Source of the DNA: Ailurus styani
Taxonomy: Eukaryota > Chordata > Mammalia > Carnivora > Ailuridae
Assembly (NCBI GenBank): GCA_002007465.1
Contig: LNAC01001926.1
Location: 4,432-68,431 of the forward strand
Length of the DNA: 64,000 nt
Direction of reading: 5' to 3'
Part shown: piece by piece, positions 21,266 to 33,115 of the stretch
Numbering within the stretch: the stretch's first letter is position 1
Layout of the letters: every line of letters starts with the position of its first letter
The notes under the pieces: generated by a model
What the model was told of the DNA's origin: nothing
Databases searched by the model: none
What the model saw: the letters and a program-made list of their open reading frames with translations, nothing else
Position numbers and translations under genes: made by a program

Positions 21266-23079
21266 AAGAACCATATGATCCTTTCAATAGATGCATAAGA
21301 AGCATTTGACAAAGTTCAGCATACATTAATGTTAAAAGCCCTCAGAGAAGTAGATTTAGAGGAAAATATCTCAATATAATAAATGCCTTATATGATAAAC
21401 AACCATAGCCAACATCATACTCAATGGTGAAAATCTAAGATCCTTTCTCCTATGATCAAGAAGACAAGTATGTCCATTCTAACACCTTTTATTCAACATA
21501 GTACTTGAAGTTCTAGCCACAAGAATCAGAAAGCAAAAGAAAATGGAAGTATCCAAATTGGTAACAAAGAAAGTTTTCCCTATTTGCAGATGACATGATA
21601 GTCATCTAGTCATATAGAAACCCAAAAGAATCCATGAGAAAGTACTGTAATTGATAAATTAATTCAGACAAGTCATAGGACACACAATCAGCATGCAGAA
21701 ATCTGTTGAGTTCCTATACATTAATAATGAAATGGCAGAAAGTGAAATTAAGAAACCTATCCACCCACAAAAAAAGAAACCTATCCAATTTTAAATTGCA
21801 CCAAAAGCAATAAAACATTTAAGAATAAATGTAACCAAAGACATAAAAGACTTGTAATCTGAAAATTATAAAACACTAACGAATGAAGTTCAAGAAGATG
21901 CAAAGAAATGAGAAAAAGATACCATGCTCATGTATTGGAAGAATCAATATTATTACAATATTTCTACTGCCCAAAGCAATCTACAGGTTAAAAGAAATCC
22001 CTATCAAAATACCAACAACATTTTTTCACAAGAGTAAAGAAATCCTGAAATTTGTATGGAATAAATAAAAAGACTTCAAATAGCCAAATCAATCTTGAAA
22101 AAGAAAAGCAAAACTGTAGGCATTAAAATTCCAGACTTTGAGTTATAACACAGAGGTGTAGTAATCAGAACAGTTATGGTAATGGCATAAAAATATACAC
22201 TTAGATCAATGGAATAGAACTGAAAACCAAGAAACAAACCCACAGTTACATGGCTAGCTAATCTTTGAGAAAGAAGAAATGAGTATACAATGGGAAAAAT
22301 AATCAGTGGGTCTCTTACCCAATGATACTGTCAAAATTGGACAGGTATGAGCAAAAGAACTATACAGTGCCACTTTATTTCACCAGACACAAAAATAAAC
22401 TAAAAATGGATTAAAGACCTAAGTGTAAGACCTGAAAGCATAAATAGCCTAGAAGAGAACACAGGCAGTAATTTTTCTGCTATCTGTCATAAGAACAATT
22501 TTCTAGATATATCTCTTGAGGCAAGAGAAACAAAAGGAAAAATAAACTATTGGGACTACATCAACATTAAAAGCTTCCACACAGTGAAAGAAACAATCAT
22601 AAAAACTAAAAAAGCAACCTACTGGATGAGAGAAGATACTTGTAAATTACATATCTGATAAAGGAGTAGTATCTAAAATATATAAAGAACTGATGCAACT
22701 CAACATCCGAGAGACAGACAATCTAATTAAAATGAGCAGAAGATATGGGCAGACATTTCTCCAAAGAAGACACAGAGATGGCTAACAGACACATGAAAAG
22801 ACGCTCCACATCACTAACCATCAAGGAAATGCAAATTGAAACTGCAATGACAGATCATGTCACACCTGTCAGAATGGACAAAATCATCATGTCAAGACAG
22901 AAAAAGTTTTTGTGAGGATGTGGAGAAAAAGGAACCTCAGGTATTGTTGGTAGAAATGCAAAGTGATGGAGCCACTGTAGAAAACAGTATGGAAGTTCCT
23001 CCAAAAGTTAAAATAGAACAACTCTACTGTCCAGTTATTGCACTACTGGATATTTACATAGATACAGGAGATGGGTGAC

Positions 23080-23124
23080 AGATGATAGATAGTTAGATGA
23101 TGATAGATAGATGATAGATAGATG

Positions 23125-23172
<48 letters not shown>

Positions 23173-23200
23173 GATGATAGATGGATAGATAGATGATAGA
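23080..23200. repeat. Compound GATA / GA / GATA microsatellite
   Basis: Imperfect GATA units run from about 23082, an uninterrupted GA tract from about 23127 to 23168, then GATA units again to about 23200. It directly follows the 3' end of the ancient L1 and probably grew from its tail. Minus-strand Ser-Leu frames here are by-products. Confidence 0.93.
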
Positions 23201-23579
23201 TTTCTTTGCTTCATCCAGGAGCGGGAATTCCTCACCTGGAATTCGTGGCTCTTGTGAAAGTATTTTTAGGTGTGGATAGTTCTTCAAAAAGAGGTTTCAA
23301 GCTTAGGGGGCAATGAGTTTTAAAAATTTCTGAGTCACATTTTGCTAATGTCACTTCTTCTTGATGCATTGATTAGTATCTTGCCCCATTAAATTGCCTT
23401 CCCCCGTTTCTCAGAGATCAGTGTTCAAGAATGTAAGAGTTTATTTTCATATGTTTTATTCTGCTTTAATTATCTAGTTATACTAAAAAAAATTATCTAG
23501 TTATACTTGGACCAAATCGCAATGCCTGCATTACTGGAGCTATAGAGAAAACCTTAACATAAGATAGTGTAAATCTTCT
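23201..23579. other. No gene or clear repeat seen
   Basis: Mixed-composition DNA between the microsatellite and antisense L1. A 19-base direct repeat (aattatctagttatact) occurs at about 23469 and 23490, showing a small local duplication. Confidence 0.5.
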
Positions 23580-26500
23580 AAATGTGAAGGATTTCATTTA
23601 AACATTTTTTCCAAGATTCTTTCCATTACTCTTACTTTTGTTTTTATATATATTTTTTATAATCACCTTGCTAATTTTTCCAAAAATTGTGCTTGAATTT
23701 CATTGAGATTGAAATAAATCTTATCCATTGGGTTTTGTGTCTCAACTATTTTATGATCAACTTCTGTATTTTTCTTCCTTTTATTTATTGTTTTCAGTTT
23801 TTTCAATATGTCATGTACGTCCTCCAAGTTCTCAAACATTTTGTCATTAGATTTTTTTACTTTTTATTCAAATTCAAGTTTCTTTGACTGAATTCTTTTG
23901 CTTAACATAATATAGTCTATTTCTATTCACCCTCTTACAAATAACAAGACTGTATTTTTCTAGATGGCTGAGTAATATTCCATTACATGTTTATATCTAT
24001 CTATTTTTATTATCTATCTATCATCTATCTATATACCTACCTCATACTTTTTTTTATCAATTCATCACTAGATGGGCACCTGGGTTCTTTGCACTATTTT
24101 GGACATTGCCGCCATAATCATTGGGGTGCATGGGCCCCTTCAAGTCACTATGTATGTATTATTTGGATAAGTACCCAGAAGTGTGATTGCTGGGTCATAG
24201 GGTAGCTATATTCTCAACTTTTTGAGGAAACTCCATACTGTTTTCCAGCGTGGCTGCACTAGCTTGCTTTCCCACCAACAGTGTAGGAGGATTCCCCTTT
24301 CTTTGCATCCTCGCCAACATCTGGCATTTCCTGACTTGTTGATTTTAGCCATTCTGATTGGTGTGAGGTGGTATCTCACTGTGGTTTTGATTTGTATTTC
24401 CATGATGCTGAGTGATGTTGAGCATTTTTTCATGCGTTTGTTAGCCATTTGTATGTCTTCTTCAATTTTTTGGTGTGTGTTGAATTTGATAAGTTCTTTA
24501 TAAATTTATTTTTTTATAAAAATTAAGATTGAATGATTTAGTTAGTTAGTTAGTTAGCACAGAGACAGAGAGAGACCCCACAAGAAGGGCAAGTGTGAAA
24601 GGGAGAAGCAGAGTCCCTTACTGAGCAGAAAGCCTAATAAGGGACTTAATCCCAAAAACTTGAGATCATGATCTAAGCCAAAGGCAGGCCCTTAACCAAT
24701 TGAGCCACCCAGGCCACCCAGTTCATAATGGATCTTAGATATCCCTTATGTAACTTGCAAATATCTTCTCCCATTCTATAGGTTGCCTTTCAGTTTTGTT
24801 TATTGTTTATTTTGCTGTAAGGAACTTTTTATCTTGATGAAGTCCCCATATTTCCTTTTTGGTTTTGCTTCCTTTAATTCCAGCAATGTGTCCAGTAAGA
24901 AATTGCTGTGTCCAAGTTCAAAGAGATTGCTGCCTGTATTCCCCTCTAGGATTTTGATGGTTTCCTGTCTCACATTTAGTTCTTCCACCCATTTTGAATT
25001 AATTTTTGTGTATGGTGTGAGAAAGTGTTCCAGTTTCATTCTTCTGTATGTTGTTGTCCAATTTTCGAAACAACGTTCATTGAAGAGCCAGTCTTTGTCC
25101 ATTCAATAGTCTTTCCTACTTTGTTGGGAATTAGTTGATCATAGAGTTGAGGGTCCATTTCTGGGCTCTCTATTCTGTTCCACTGAAATATGTATCTGTT
25201 TTGTGCCAGTACCATACTGTCTTGATGATTACAGGTTTGTAATACAGCTTGAAATACAGAATCATGATGTCTCCAGGTTTCATTTTCTTTTTCAATATTA
25301 CTTTGGCTATTCAGGGTCTTTACTGGTTTCATAAAATAAATAATCTTAGAATTGCTTATTCTAGCTCTGTGAAAATTGCTGGCATTATTTAAGTAGGGAT
25401 TGCAGTGAATGTATAGATTGCTTTGGGTAACATAGGCATTTTAACAATATTATTTCCAATCCATGAGCATGGCATGATTTTCCATTTCTTTGTATGTTCC
25501 TCAATTTCTTTCATAAGTATTCTATAATTTTCAGAATACAGATCTTAAACCACTTTGTTTTGGCTTATTCCTAGGTACCTTATGGTTTTTGGTTCAATTG
25601 TAAATGTGATAAATTCATTGATTTCTCTTTCTGCTGCTTCATTTTTGGTGTATAGAAATGCAACTGACTTCTGTACATTGATTTTATATCCTGCCACTTT
25701 GCTGATTTCCTAAATCACTTTTAGCAGTTTTCTTGAAGGATTCTTTCTGGTTTTCTACATAGAGTATCATGTCCTCTGCAAAGAGTGAAAGACTGACTTC
25801 TTCCTTGCTGATTTGGGAGTCTTTATTTATTTTTGTTGTCTAATTGCTGAGGCTAGGGTTTCCAGCACTATGTTGAACAACTGTGGTGAAAGAGGACATC
25901 CCTGTCATGTTCATGACCTTAGGGGAAAATATCTCAGTTTTTCCCCATTGAGGATGATATTTGCTCTAGTTCTTTCATATGTTGCCTTTATTATGTTGAG
26001 ATGTGTTCCTTCTATACCTATTTTATTAAGAGTTTTTATCAAGAAAGGATATTGTAGTTTGTCAAATGCTTTTTCTGAATTTATCGACAGTATCAGATAA
26101 TTCTTATTTCTTTAATCAATGTGGTGTACCATGTTGATTGATTCGCAGACGTAGAACCACCCCTGAAGCCCGCAAATAAATCCCACTTGCTCATGGTGAT
26201 TTTAATACACTATTGGGTCTGATTAATTAGTATCTTGTTGATAATAACTACATCCATGTGCACTAGGGATATTGGTCTGTAATTCTCCTTGTTAGTGGGG
26301 TCTTTGTCTGGTTTGGGGATCAAGGTAATGCTGGCCTCATAGAATGAGGTTGGAAGTTTTCCTTCCATTTCTAGTTTCAGAATAGGTACTAATTCTTCTT
26401 TAAGTCTTTGGTAGAATTTCCCTGGGAATCCATCTAGTCCTGGACTCTTGTTTGTTAGGATATTTTTGATTACTGCTTCCATTTCTTTGCTGGTTATGGG

Positions 26501-26680
26501 TCTGTTCAGGTTTTCTGTTTCCTCCTATTTCAGTTTTGGTATTTTATATGTTTCTAGGAATTTATCCATTTCTTCTAGATTACCTGTCCATAGATAATTT
26601 AAAATATATAAAGTAGCACTATCATTTATTTTGAGGTTTCTGTATCTATAGAATTGAAGACATCTGTTTATTTTCTGTAG
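23580..26680 (-). mobile_element. Antisense L1, ORF2 and 3' end
   Basis: The plus strand reads as antisense ORF2 from the C-terminus near 23950 ('gctgagtaatattccatta') to the reverse transcriptase region near 26480. Minus-strand frames at 24206-24448, 24800-25102, 25036-25332 and 26210-26482 show ORF2 peptides such as [15 protein letters not shown] and [10 protein letters not shown], the RT 'fingers' region. They are separated by stops and shifts. A SINE is nested at 24507-24719. 23580-23890 is a weaker match. Confidence 0.85.
24507..24719 (-). mobile_element. CAN-SINE, diverged
   Basis: Tail with a tagt repeat (24538-24556), GA tract, 'ttgagatcatgatctaagcc' and head complement 'ttgagccacccaggc'. 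It splits the antisense L1 between 24506 and 24720. Confidence 0.85.
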
Positions 26681-26774
26681 ATTAGTTTTACTCTATAACT
26701 GTTTCCTAGAAACCTTCCTGGTATCTTTTATGCTAAACATGTTAAATCAATGGATATTAAGGAAAAGTTAGGGG

Positions 26775-27780
26775 CCCTTGCCTCCTTGACCTTACTCTCC
26801 TGCAGTCACCGCAGGGCCTGGCTCGGGCTGGGCGGGAGACCATGGGCGGGTCAGCCTCCCAGTGTCAGGCAGGGTCCCCGCGCTGGAGCCCAAACGGAGG
26901 TGGCGCTGGACCTGAGCCAACTGCCACCAGAGCGGCTCCTGGTGGTGCTGAGCACATGCCCCCGCGCACGCTGCTGGAGTGCTGCTGCCGAGTGTGCCGG
27001 GCTGGCGCGTCCTGGTGGACAGGCAGGCCCTGTGGTTGCGCATCCTGGCCCAGGACCACGGCACCTGCTGCCGCTCGCCCGCAGCTGCCTGCCCCTGCCC
27101 ACGACCGCAGGCCCTGCCTCCTGGGCCGCTTCTGGAGGACACAACCTCATCCGCATCCCCTGCGGCCAGGAAGGCCTCCGGAATTGGATGGTGCTGCACG
27201 GTGGGGACGGCTGGGGGGTGGAGGTAAACCTGACCCCGGTGCCCTGAGCCCCCTCGCAGCCCTCCTTCATGTCTTCCTTCCGCTGGTGTTGCAAGAAGCA
27301 AGTGTTGGACCTGGATGGGTAGGGTGTGTGGCCAGAGCTGCTAGACAGCGGTGAAATTGAGATGTGTGTGTCTGATGGGTGGGGAGCCCAGCACGACAGC
27401 GGCTGTATGTGCCAACTCCTTGTCCAACTTCGAGACACCAACCAGACTGAGCTTGATAAATTCTCCGCTATGCCCGTTCCCCTCCAAGAGTGGCACAGCA
27501 ATGTCGGCTTTCAGGTCACCCACATGTTCTCCAGCATCGAGATGGGCGTCCACTTTGTGTCTTTCCGACACTGGGGCCGGGACACACAGTTCTGGGCGGG
27601 TCGCTATGGAGCCCGTGTGACCAACTCCAGTGTGGTCATGCGGGCCCGGCTGTCCTAGTAGAGGGCTGTCCTTGCACAACCTGATTGGTGCCTTCCAGGA
27701 CTGGGGACCGTCGGCCAGGACGTCTCATTAACCAAGGGCATGAACCTTCCTGGCCTTTCCCTTTGCCCCTCCCCCCCCTC
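26775..27780 (+). pseudogene. FBXO27 processed pseudogene (F-box protein)
   Basis: FBXO27 is a substrate receptor of SCF ubiquitin ligases that recognises glycoproteins through its FBA domain. The copy has an ATG at 26842 (MGGSAS), then the F-box peptide [16 protein letters not shown], read at about 26910-26950. Frameshifts follow, so PPRTLLE and QALWLRIL appear in other phases. The FBA domain resumes with [33 protein letters not shown], a TAG at 27320-27322, then WPELLDSG, HDSGCM, FWAGRYGARVTNSS and a natural-looking stop at 27656-27658. F-box and FBA parts are joined without introns, so it is a retrocopy. The GC content is far above the flanks. A SINE-like CT and AATAAATAAAT end lies at 27780-27822. 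Confidence 0.9.
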
Positions 27781-28177
27781 ATTCTCTCTCTCTCTAATAA
27801 ATAAATTAAAAATCTTTACAAAAATACAATTACGATTATACCATCATGTATTATATACTTCTGTTGCATGCTGCATAAACTTTAAAAACTGATACATTTT
27901 AATTGAATTGAAATAATTAGAAATGCAGGCTTCATTATTTTCATTAATTTTTTCATTAAACTCTATTTTATGTATTTTTCCTAAATGCTACACTTATATG
28001 ATATTCATATAGCCATATTGTTTTTGGTTTTATAATTAATTATACGTATTTAACCTTTCCTCAGATTTCCTATACCTCAATTTTTGTGTTGCTTATTTTT
28101 ATCACATTTTATTTGATTGTTTGGGTCTGATGTTGATTTATATCTGCAGCATTTCATACATATAAATTTGCCATTAT
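27781..28177. other. AT-rich DNA, possible SINE end at its start
   Basis: 27783-27820 looks like the CT block and AATAAAT tail of a truncated CAN-SINE in plus orientation. The rest has no recognisable content. Confidence 0.45.
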
Positions 28178-28372
28178 CTTTTACAGATTTATTTATTTTA
28201 CAGAGAGAGAGTGAGTACATGAGTGGGAGAGGACCAGAGGAAGAGAAAGAGGGGAAGCAGACTCCCCACTGAGCAGGGAGCTTGACAAAGGGCACTATCT
28301 CAGAACCCGGAAAGCATGACTGAACTGACACCAAGAGTTGAACACTTAACCAACTGAGCCACCCAGTGCCCC
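28178..28372 (-). mobile_element. CAN-SINE with perfect duplication
   Basis: Older subtype ('gagtgggagaggaccagagg', 'ccactgagcagggagc', 'aactgagccacccagtgccc'). A perfect 13-bp duplication aatttgccattat lies at 28165-28177 and 28373-28385. Confidence 0.94.
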
Positions 28373-28385
28373 AATTTGCCATTAT

Positions 28386-28860
28386 TTATCATTTAAGGTA
28401 TAGGGCTAGCTTAATATTTTCCTGTTTTAGTCCCACGTGTACTCCTTTCTTAACTTCAATTATTTTATCTTAAATATGATATAAAAGAAAGTATAAGATT
28501 ATCAATTCTTTCTTGCACAAAGCAGAGCTCATTAAATATCAAGTTTCTATATAATTTCAAGATAAATTGAATTAAGAGTAATGGGTGAAGTAGGGGGATG
28601 GCTGAGGTCTCCAGTTCTTCTTTGAAGGTCACTTCCTGTCACATCAGCACATGTTTTCAGCTCATTTTAATAAGTGAGTATCTGATGAATAGGTGCAATA
28701 AAAAACAGAAATGTAAATATTTTATACTCTTAATGCTGAGTTTGTTTGCCATCAGCATGTTCAAAAGTTTGAGAGAAATTATTTCTATTATGGTTTTTAT
28801 TATGAACAGGTATTAATTACTTAAATATTTTTCTTCAGTTATTTAACTGATTAATCATAT
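28386..28860. other. No gene seen
   Basis: AT-rich. The short plus-strand frame at 28598-28816 has no recognisable motif. Confidence 0.5.
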
Positions 28861-29470
28861 TGTTTTTCTTTATTGAAAATACTGGCATACAATTCTATAT
28901 TGTTTTCAAGTGTACAGCATAATAATTAAACATTCATTTACACAGTGAAATGATAACCATCCTTAAGTCTAGTCACTATCACCATACAAAGTTACAATTG
29001 TTTTTTTTTCATGTGATGAAAATACTTAAGATTTACTTTGTTGGCATCTTTCAAATTTGCAATACAATATTTTTGACTATAGTCACCATATTGAACATTT
29101 GTATACTACATATCCCTGACTTATTTATTTTGTAACTTTAGTTTGTACATCTTGATTCTCTTCACACATTTTGCCACCCAAACCCTCCTTCCCTCTGGCA
29201 ACTGTTAATATACATCATATATATCATTGTGTATATTACATCTTCTTTATACATTCATCCATCAATAGATACTTAACTTATTTCCATATCTTGGGTATTG
29301 CAAATAATATTGCAATGAACATAAGAGTGGACATATCTTTTTGAAATAGCATATTTGTTTTCTTCAAAGAAATACCCAGAAGTGGAATTGCTGGATCATG
29401 CTAGTCCTTTTTTAACTTTCTAAGGAATTTCTACTCTTTTCCATAAGGCCTGCACTATTAATTGGTTGAC
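28861..29470 (-). mobile_element. Old L1 3' end
   Basis: Antisense 3'UTR ('ttcaagtgtacagcataat', 'catccttaagtctagtcac') followed by antisense ORF2 C-terminus ('tacccagaagtggaattgc'). Diverged and without an open frame. Confidence 0.7.
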
Positions 29471-29667
29471 TCTTGTAGATGTAAGCAACATTTCATTCCT
29501 GTAATAAAACCTAGTAATGCATGATATATCATCTTCTTAATAAAAGTTTGATAACATTTGATAATATTTTAATAATATTTTTATCTTTACAAAGACAAGT
29601 TTTAACTTTGTCTTTATGAAGTCTTCATGAATATTTGCTTTTGATTTTTAACTATAATGTCCTTGTC

Positions 29668-29698
<31 letters not shown>

Positions 29699-29772
29699 TG
29701 AATTGTGGAGACCATAAAATGAATTGGAAGAGGTTCTTTCTTCGATTTTATGAAAATAACTTGTGTTATTTT
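29471..29772. other. AT-rich DNA with (ATT)n
   Basis: Contains the (ATT)n tract at 29669-29698. No gene or clear repeat otherwise. Confidence 0.5.
29669..29698. repeat. (ATT)n microsatellite
   Basis: About ten uninterrupted ATT units. Confidence 0.95.
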
Positions 29773-29960
29773 GGGCGCCTGGGTGGCTTAGTTGGTTAAA
29801 CCGCTGCCTTTGGCTCAGGTCATGATCCCAGAGTCCTGGGATCAAGTCCCACATTGGTCTCCCTGCTCTGCGGAGACCCTGCTTCTCCCTCTCCCTGCCG
29901 CTCTACCTTCTTGTGCTCTCTATCTCTCTGTCAAATAAATAAGTAAAATTAAAAAAAAAG
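29773..29960 (+). mobile_element. CAN-SINE with 20-bp duplication
   Basis: The 'gttggttaaaccgctgcc' head subtype, 'cctgctctgcggagaccc', AAATAAATAAGTAAAAT tail. Duplication of 20 bp at 29753-29772 and 29961-29980 (core taacttgtgttatttt) with one difference. Confidence 0.96.
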
Positions 29961-30243
29961 AAAGTAACTTGTGTTATTTTAATATTATTTCTCCAGATAT
30001 TCATAAGTGTTTATGTTGGAAGCCATAGGATGTGAATTTTTCTCTTGAGCATTTTTTAAAGATATAAATTAATTATTTTTATTGAACAAGTTGTTAATGA
30101 ATTATATTTTGCAAAGGAATTATCCATTTCATTTTAATTGACAGTTTTATTGACATAAATATCTTCATGATATTCCATATTATCCATATTATTTAGTATC
30201 TGCAGTATCTTTAGTAGTATCACATTTTAAAAATTCTGATGAA

Positions 30244-30467
30244 GGGCGCCTGGGTGGCTCAGTGGGTTAAAGCCTCTGCCTTCGGCTCAGGTCATGATCT
30301 CAGGGTCCTGGGATCGAGGCCCGCATCGGGCTCTCTGCTCAGCGGAAAGCCTGCTTTCCCCTCTCTCTCTCTGCCTGCCTCTCTGCCTCCTTGTGATCTC
30401 TATCTCTGTGTCAAATAAATAAATAAAATCTTTAAAAAAAAATAAAATAAAAAAATAAAATAAAAAT
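30244..30467 (+). mobile_element. CAN-SINE, near consensus, long tail
   Basis: Head 'gggcgcctgggtggctcagt', 'gaggcccgcatcgggctc', then a 45-base AATAAA-rich tail. Perfect 13-bp duplication aaaaattctgatg at 30229-30241 and 30468-30480. Confidence 0.96.
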
Positions 30468-30480
30468 AAAAATTCTGATG

Positions 30481-31009
30481 TTGATCATTTGTTTTACATT
30501 TTTAATGCTCCATTAATTCTTTTCAAAAAGTGAAATATACTCCATATGTCATAACTAGAATAATTAAGAACATGATATTTAGAATAAAAAGAATGTTAGC
30601 CAATTTCCAGAGTGTTGCATGGCTAAAAGATAATGGCCTAACAGTGATTAGAAGTTATTATTTATGTTAAAAAACACCTAATTGAAGAGTACTGAATAAT
30701 ATTCATCCATAAATTACCATTATTGTTTTGAGGCACTCTGGATGAAAGATTAGCATTGAAAATTTGAATGAAAAAGTAAATAAGAATTGCAACAAGAAAT
30801 TTTGATTGCTATCTATCTTCTGTCTCCATGCATTTTTGGTTTCACCATAATTATCTTTTTTTTTTATTTGTCATCTTCCCTATTTTCAGGAAGTTGCTTC
30901 ATTTCAAGTCAGAAGGGATTAGTATTGATTTACCCAGCAGGGGTAGATTACATTAACATTCATGCTCTTAAATTTTTTTCATGTATTTGTAATAGCACCT
31001 TTGTCAATT
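30481..31009. other. No gene seen
   Basis: AT-rich. The frame at 30787-31011 is hydrophobic by composition only. Confidence 0.5.
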
Positions 31010-31200
31010 GATGGGATGTAATTCCCTTCCCTGAGAAGGGAAGTCAGGTAGGCTTACTTGACCAATTGGAAGTCAGTGAACATGCTACAATCAGTGTTGA
31101 AAAGCACTTGTGCCAGTGAGCTTTCTTGCTTTTGTATTTCCATCATTGCCATAGGCAGCCCAGGAATGCCACTGGAAGAAAGAAGCCAGGAAGCCAGGAA
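31010..31200 (+). repeat. Ancient interspersed repeat, family uncertain
   Basis: Shares its layout with 56690-56840: a 'ggaagt' block, then 'agctttcttgcttttgt' followed by 'ccatcattgccat'. This looks like one very old family, perhaps LTR-derived, but I cannot name it. A (ccaggaag) triplicate sits at about 31187-31209. Confidence 0.4.
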
Positions 31201-32116
31201 GCCAGGAAGAAAATGAGATATGAATGGCAATAGTGGGTTTCTACTTGTATTTCTCATTTAATCATTGAATATAACAAATTAGGAAGTGTCCTTTTATTAC
31301 TGTTTTGAAGACACTGTGTAGTAAAAGGTGATTGAAATGTACTGATTGATTTTATCCTTTTTTGAGATGATGGCTTTATTTTCTCCTTTCCTGTTAAAGT
31401 AATGAATTACATCCTGTATTAATTAAACAATAAACAAAATTATATTTATCATATTTAGCTATCTAGATTACATTTATGGTCTTTTTACATGATTCAGTGT
31501 TTCATTTTGTGAATTTCCCTGTAATGTTTACCTCCATGTTGATGAATGCAATTATTCTGTAATATTCTCTTTTTGAACTATCCTTATCTGGTTTTGATAT
31601 TAGGCTAATATAACGAGATGAAGAAGCATTCTGTCTTTTCCCATTCTCTGGAGAAATTAGATCTAAATGAAAATTACTGTTTCTTTGGATGTTTGTGAGA
31701 GTACAAATGAAAAACAGGTGGCTTATTTTTTTAATTTGTAAACTACTTTTTCAACACACATCAGAGTTATAGGAAACAGCAGACACCACCGAAAAACCAC
31801 TTACATCCCCTGTTCTTAGCACTCAAGTGAAAGTAAGCTCACTTTCATTCATATGTTTGTATGTCATGACTGAGTGCTTATTGCCCTCTTGAACCCAGTT
31901 GTGTAGCAGAACAGAAGTATCAAAGATCTAATATATTATTTGCTAGTGTGAAAAGTACTAATAGTTTCACTGTGATGATTCGTAGAGGCACAGCTCTTCA
32001 TCAATGACTAACAGGAATTGGTGTACCAACTACCTTGTCACACAGATGGAGTAACCCTAGAATTCATGCTTTCTAGTGGCTCTAAGAGTCATCTCCTGGA
32101 TTAAGCTCCCCTTAAT
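31201..32116. other. No gene seen; holds one copy of a 44-bp direct repeat
   Basis: 31945-31988 is repeated at 32457-32500 with one difference. No coding sequence is recognised. Confidence 0.5.
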
Positions 32117-32130
32117 AAAAAGTGTTATTT

Positions 32131-32330
32131 GGGCGCCTGAGTGGCTTATTGGGTTAAAGCCACTGCCTTTGGCTCAGGTCATGATCCCAGGGTCCTGGGA
32201 TCGAGGCCTGCATCGGGCTCTCTGCTCAGTGGGGAGCCTGCTTCCTCCTCTCTCCTCTTTCTCTGCCTGCCTCTCTGCCTACTTGTAATCTCTCTGTGTG
32301 TGTCAAATGAATAAATAAAATCTTTTTTTA
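32131..32330 (+). mobile_element. CAN-SINE with perfect duplication
   Basis: Head 'gggcgcctgagtggcttatt', 'tctgctcagtggggagcc', tail AAATGAATAAATAAAATC. Perfect 14-bp duplication aaaaagtgttattt at 32117-32130 and 32331-32344. It lies between the two copies of the 44-bp direct repeat. Confidence 0.96.
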
Positions 32331-32559
32331 AAAAAGTGTTATTTGTAGTCATCTACTCAAAATAGCATGCTGAAATTTGATTACTCACCAGCGATGTCCA
32401 AACCAAGATCCCATTCTTCTAAGATGGTAGAATAGTGGCATCCTGTGACATTCTGAAGTGTGAAAAGTACTAATAGTTTCACTGTGATGATTGGTAGAGG
32501 ATACAAGTAGAATGTAATAGGCTAACAGTATTTCTCTTGCATTTGAGTTATGTCAGCAA

Positions 32560-33115
32560 TCGTTTTTATATTTAAAAATCCTCACAGAGGTACATGTACC
32601 CAAATGTTTATAGCAGCAATGTCCACAATAGCCAAACTATGGAAAGAACCTAGATGTCCATCCAGAGATGAATGGATAAAGAAGAGGTGGTGTATATATA
32701 CAATGGAATACTATGCAGCTATCAAAAGAAACGAAATCATGCTGTTTGCAATGACGTGGATGGAACTAGAGGGTATTATCCTAAGTGAAATAATTCAATC
32801 AGAAAGACAATTATCATATGATCTCTCTGATATTAGAAACTTGAGGGGCAGGGTGTGGGATTGTGGGGGATAGGGAGGGAAAAATAATGAAACAAGATGG
32901 GATGGGGAAGGAGACAAACCATAAGAGACTCTTAATCTCACAAAACAAACTGAAGGTTACTGGGGGGTGAAAGGGTAGAGATAGGGTCCGTGGTCTATGG
33001 ACATTGGGGAGGGTTTGTGCAATGGTGAGTGCTCTGAAAGGTGTAAGCATGATGATTCACAGAAGTGTACCCATGGGGCAAATAATAAATAAATAATAAA
33101 TAAATAATAAATAAA
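32560..33115 (+). mobile_element. L1 3' end, 5'-truncated
   Basis: The frame at 32550-32873 keeps an ORF2 C-terminal block (MFIAAMSTIAKLW, MEYYAAIKRNE, WMELEGI) without internal stops. The 3'UTR and a tail of repeated AATAAATAAATA follow. It is a close relative of the copy at 39100-39666 with more substitutions, so somewhat older. Confidence 0.92.

Larger units (their letters stand above)
16000..23075 (+). mobile_element. Nearly full-length ancient L1, plus orientation
   Basis: 5'UTR-like sequence lies at about 16010-16900 and ORF1-type sequence at about 16900-18530 (for example 'cagcaggaactttgcaag'). The ORF2 endonuclease half is at about 18540-20110, reverse transcriptase at about 20700-22300, and the C-terminal part to about 23045. 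Order and orientation are collinear over 7 kb, but stops and indels break every frame. Later insertions: a twin-primed L1 (17125-17600) and SINEs at 17601, 20270, 20518 and 21064. The element therefore predates all of these. The short frames at 18062, 18165, 19576 and 20101 are remnants of ORF1 and ORF2. Confidence 0.8.

Noticed and set aside
24206..26482. Minus-strand frames with reverse transcriptase peptides as possible active retrotransposon genes
   Set aside because: Frameshifts, stops and a nested SINE break ORF2. No intact L1 ORF2 exists in the window.
26792..27679. Minus-strand frames of up to 216 codons opposite the FBXO27 copy
   Set aside because: They are shadows of GC-rich FBXO27 sequence on the other strand. 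The plus strand carries the recognisable protein.
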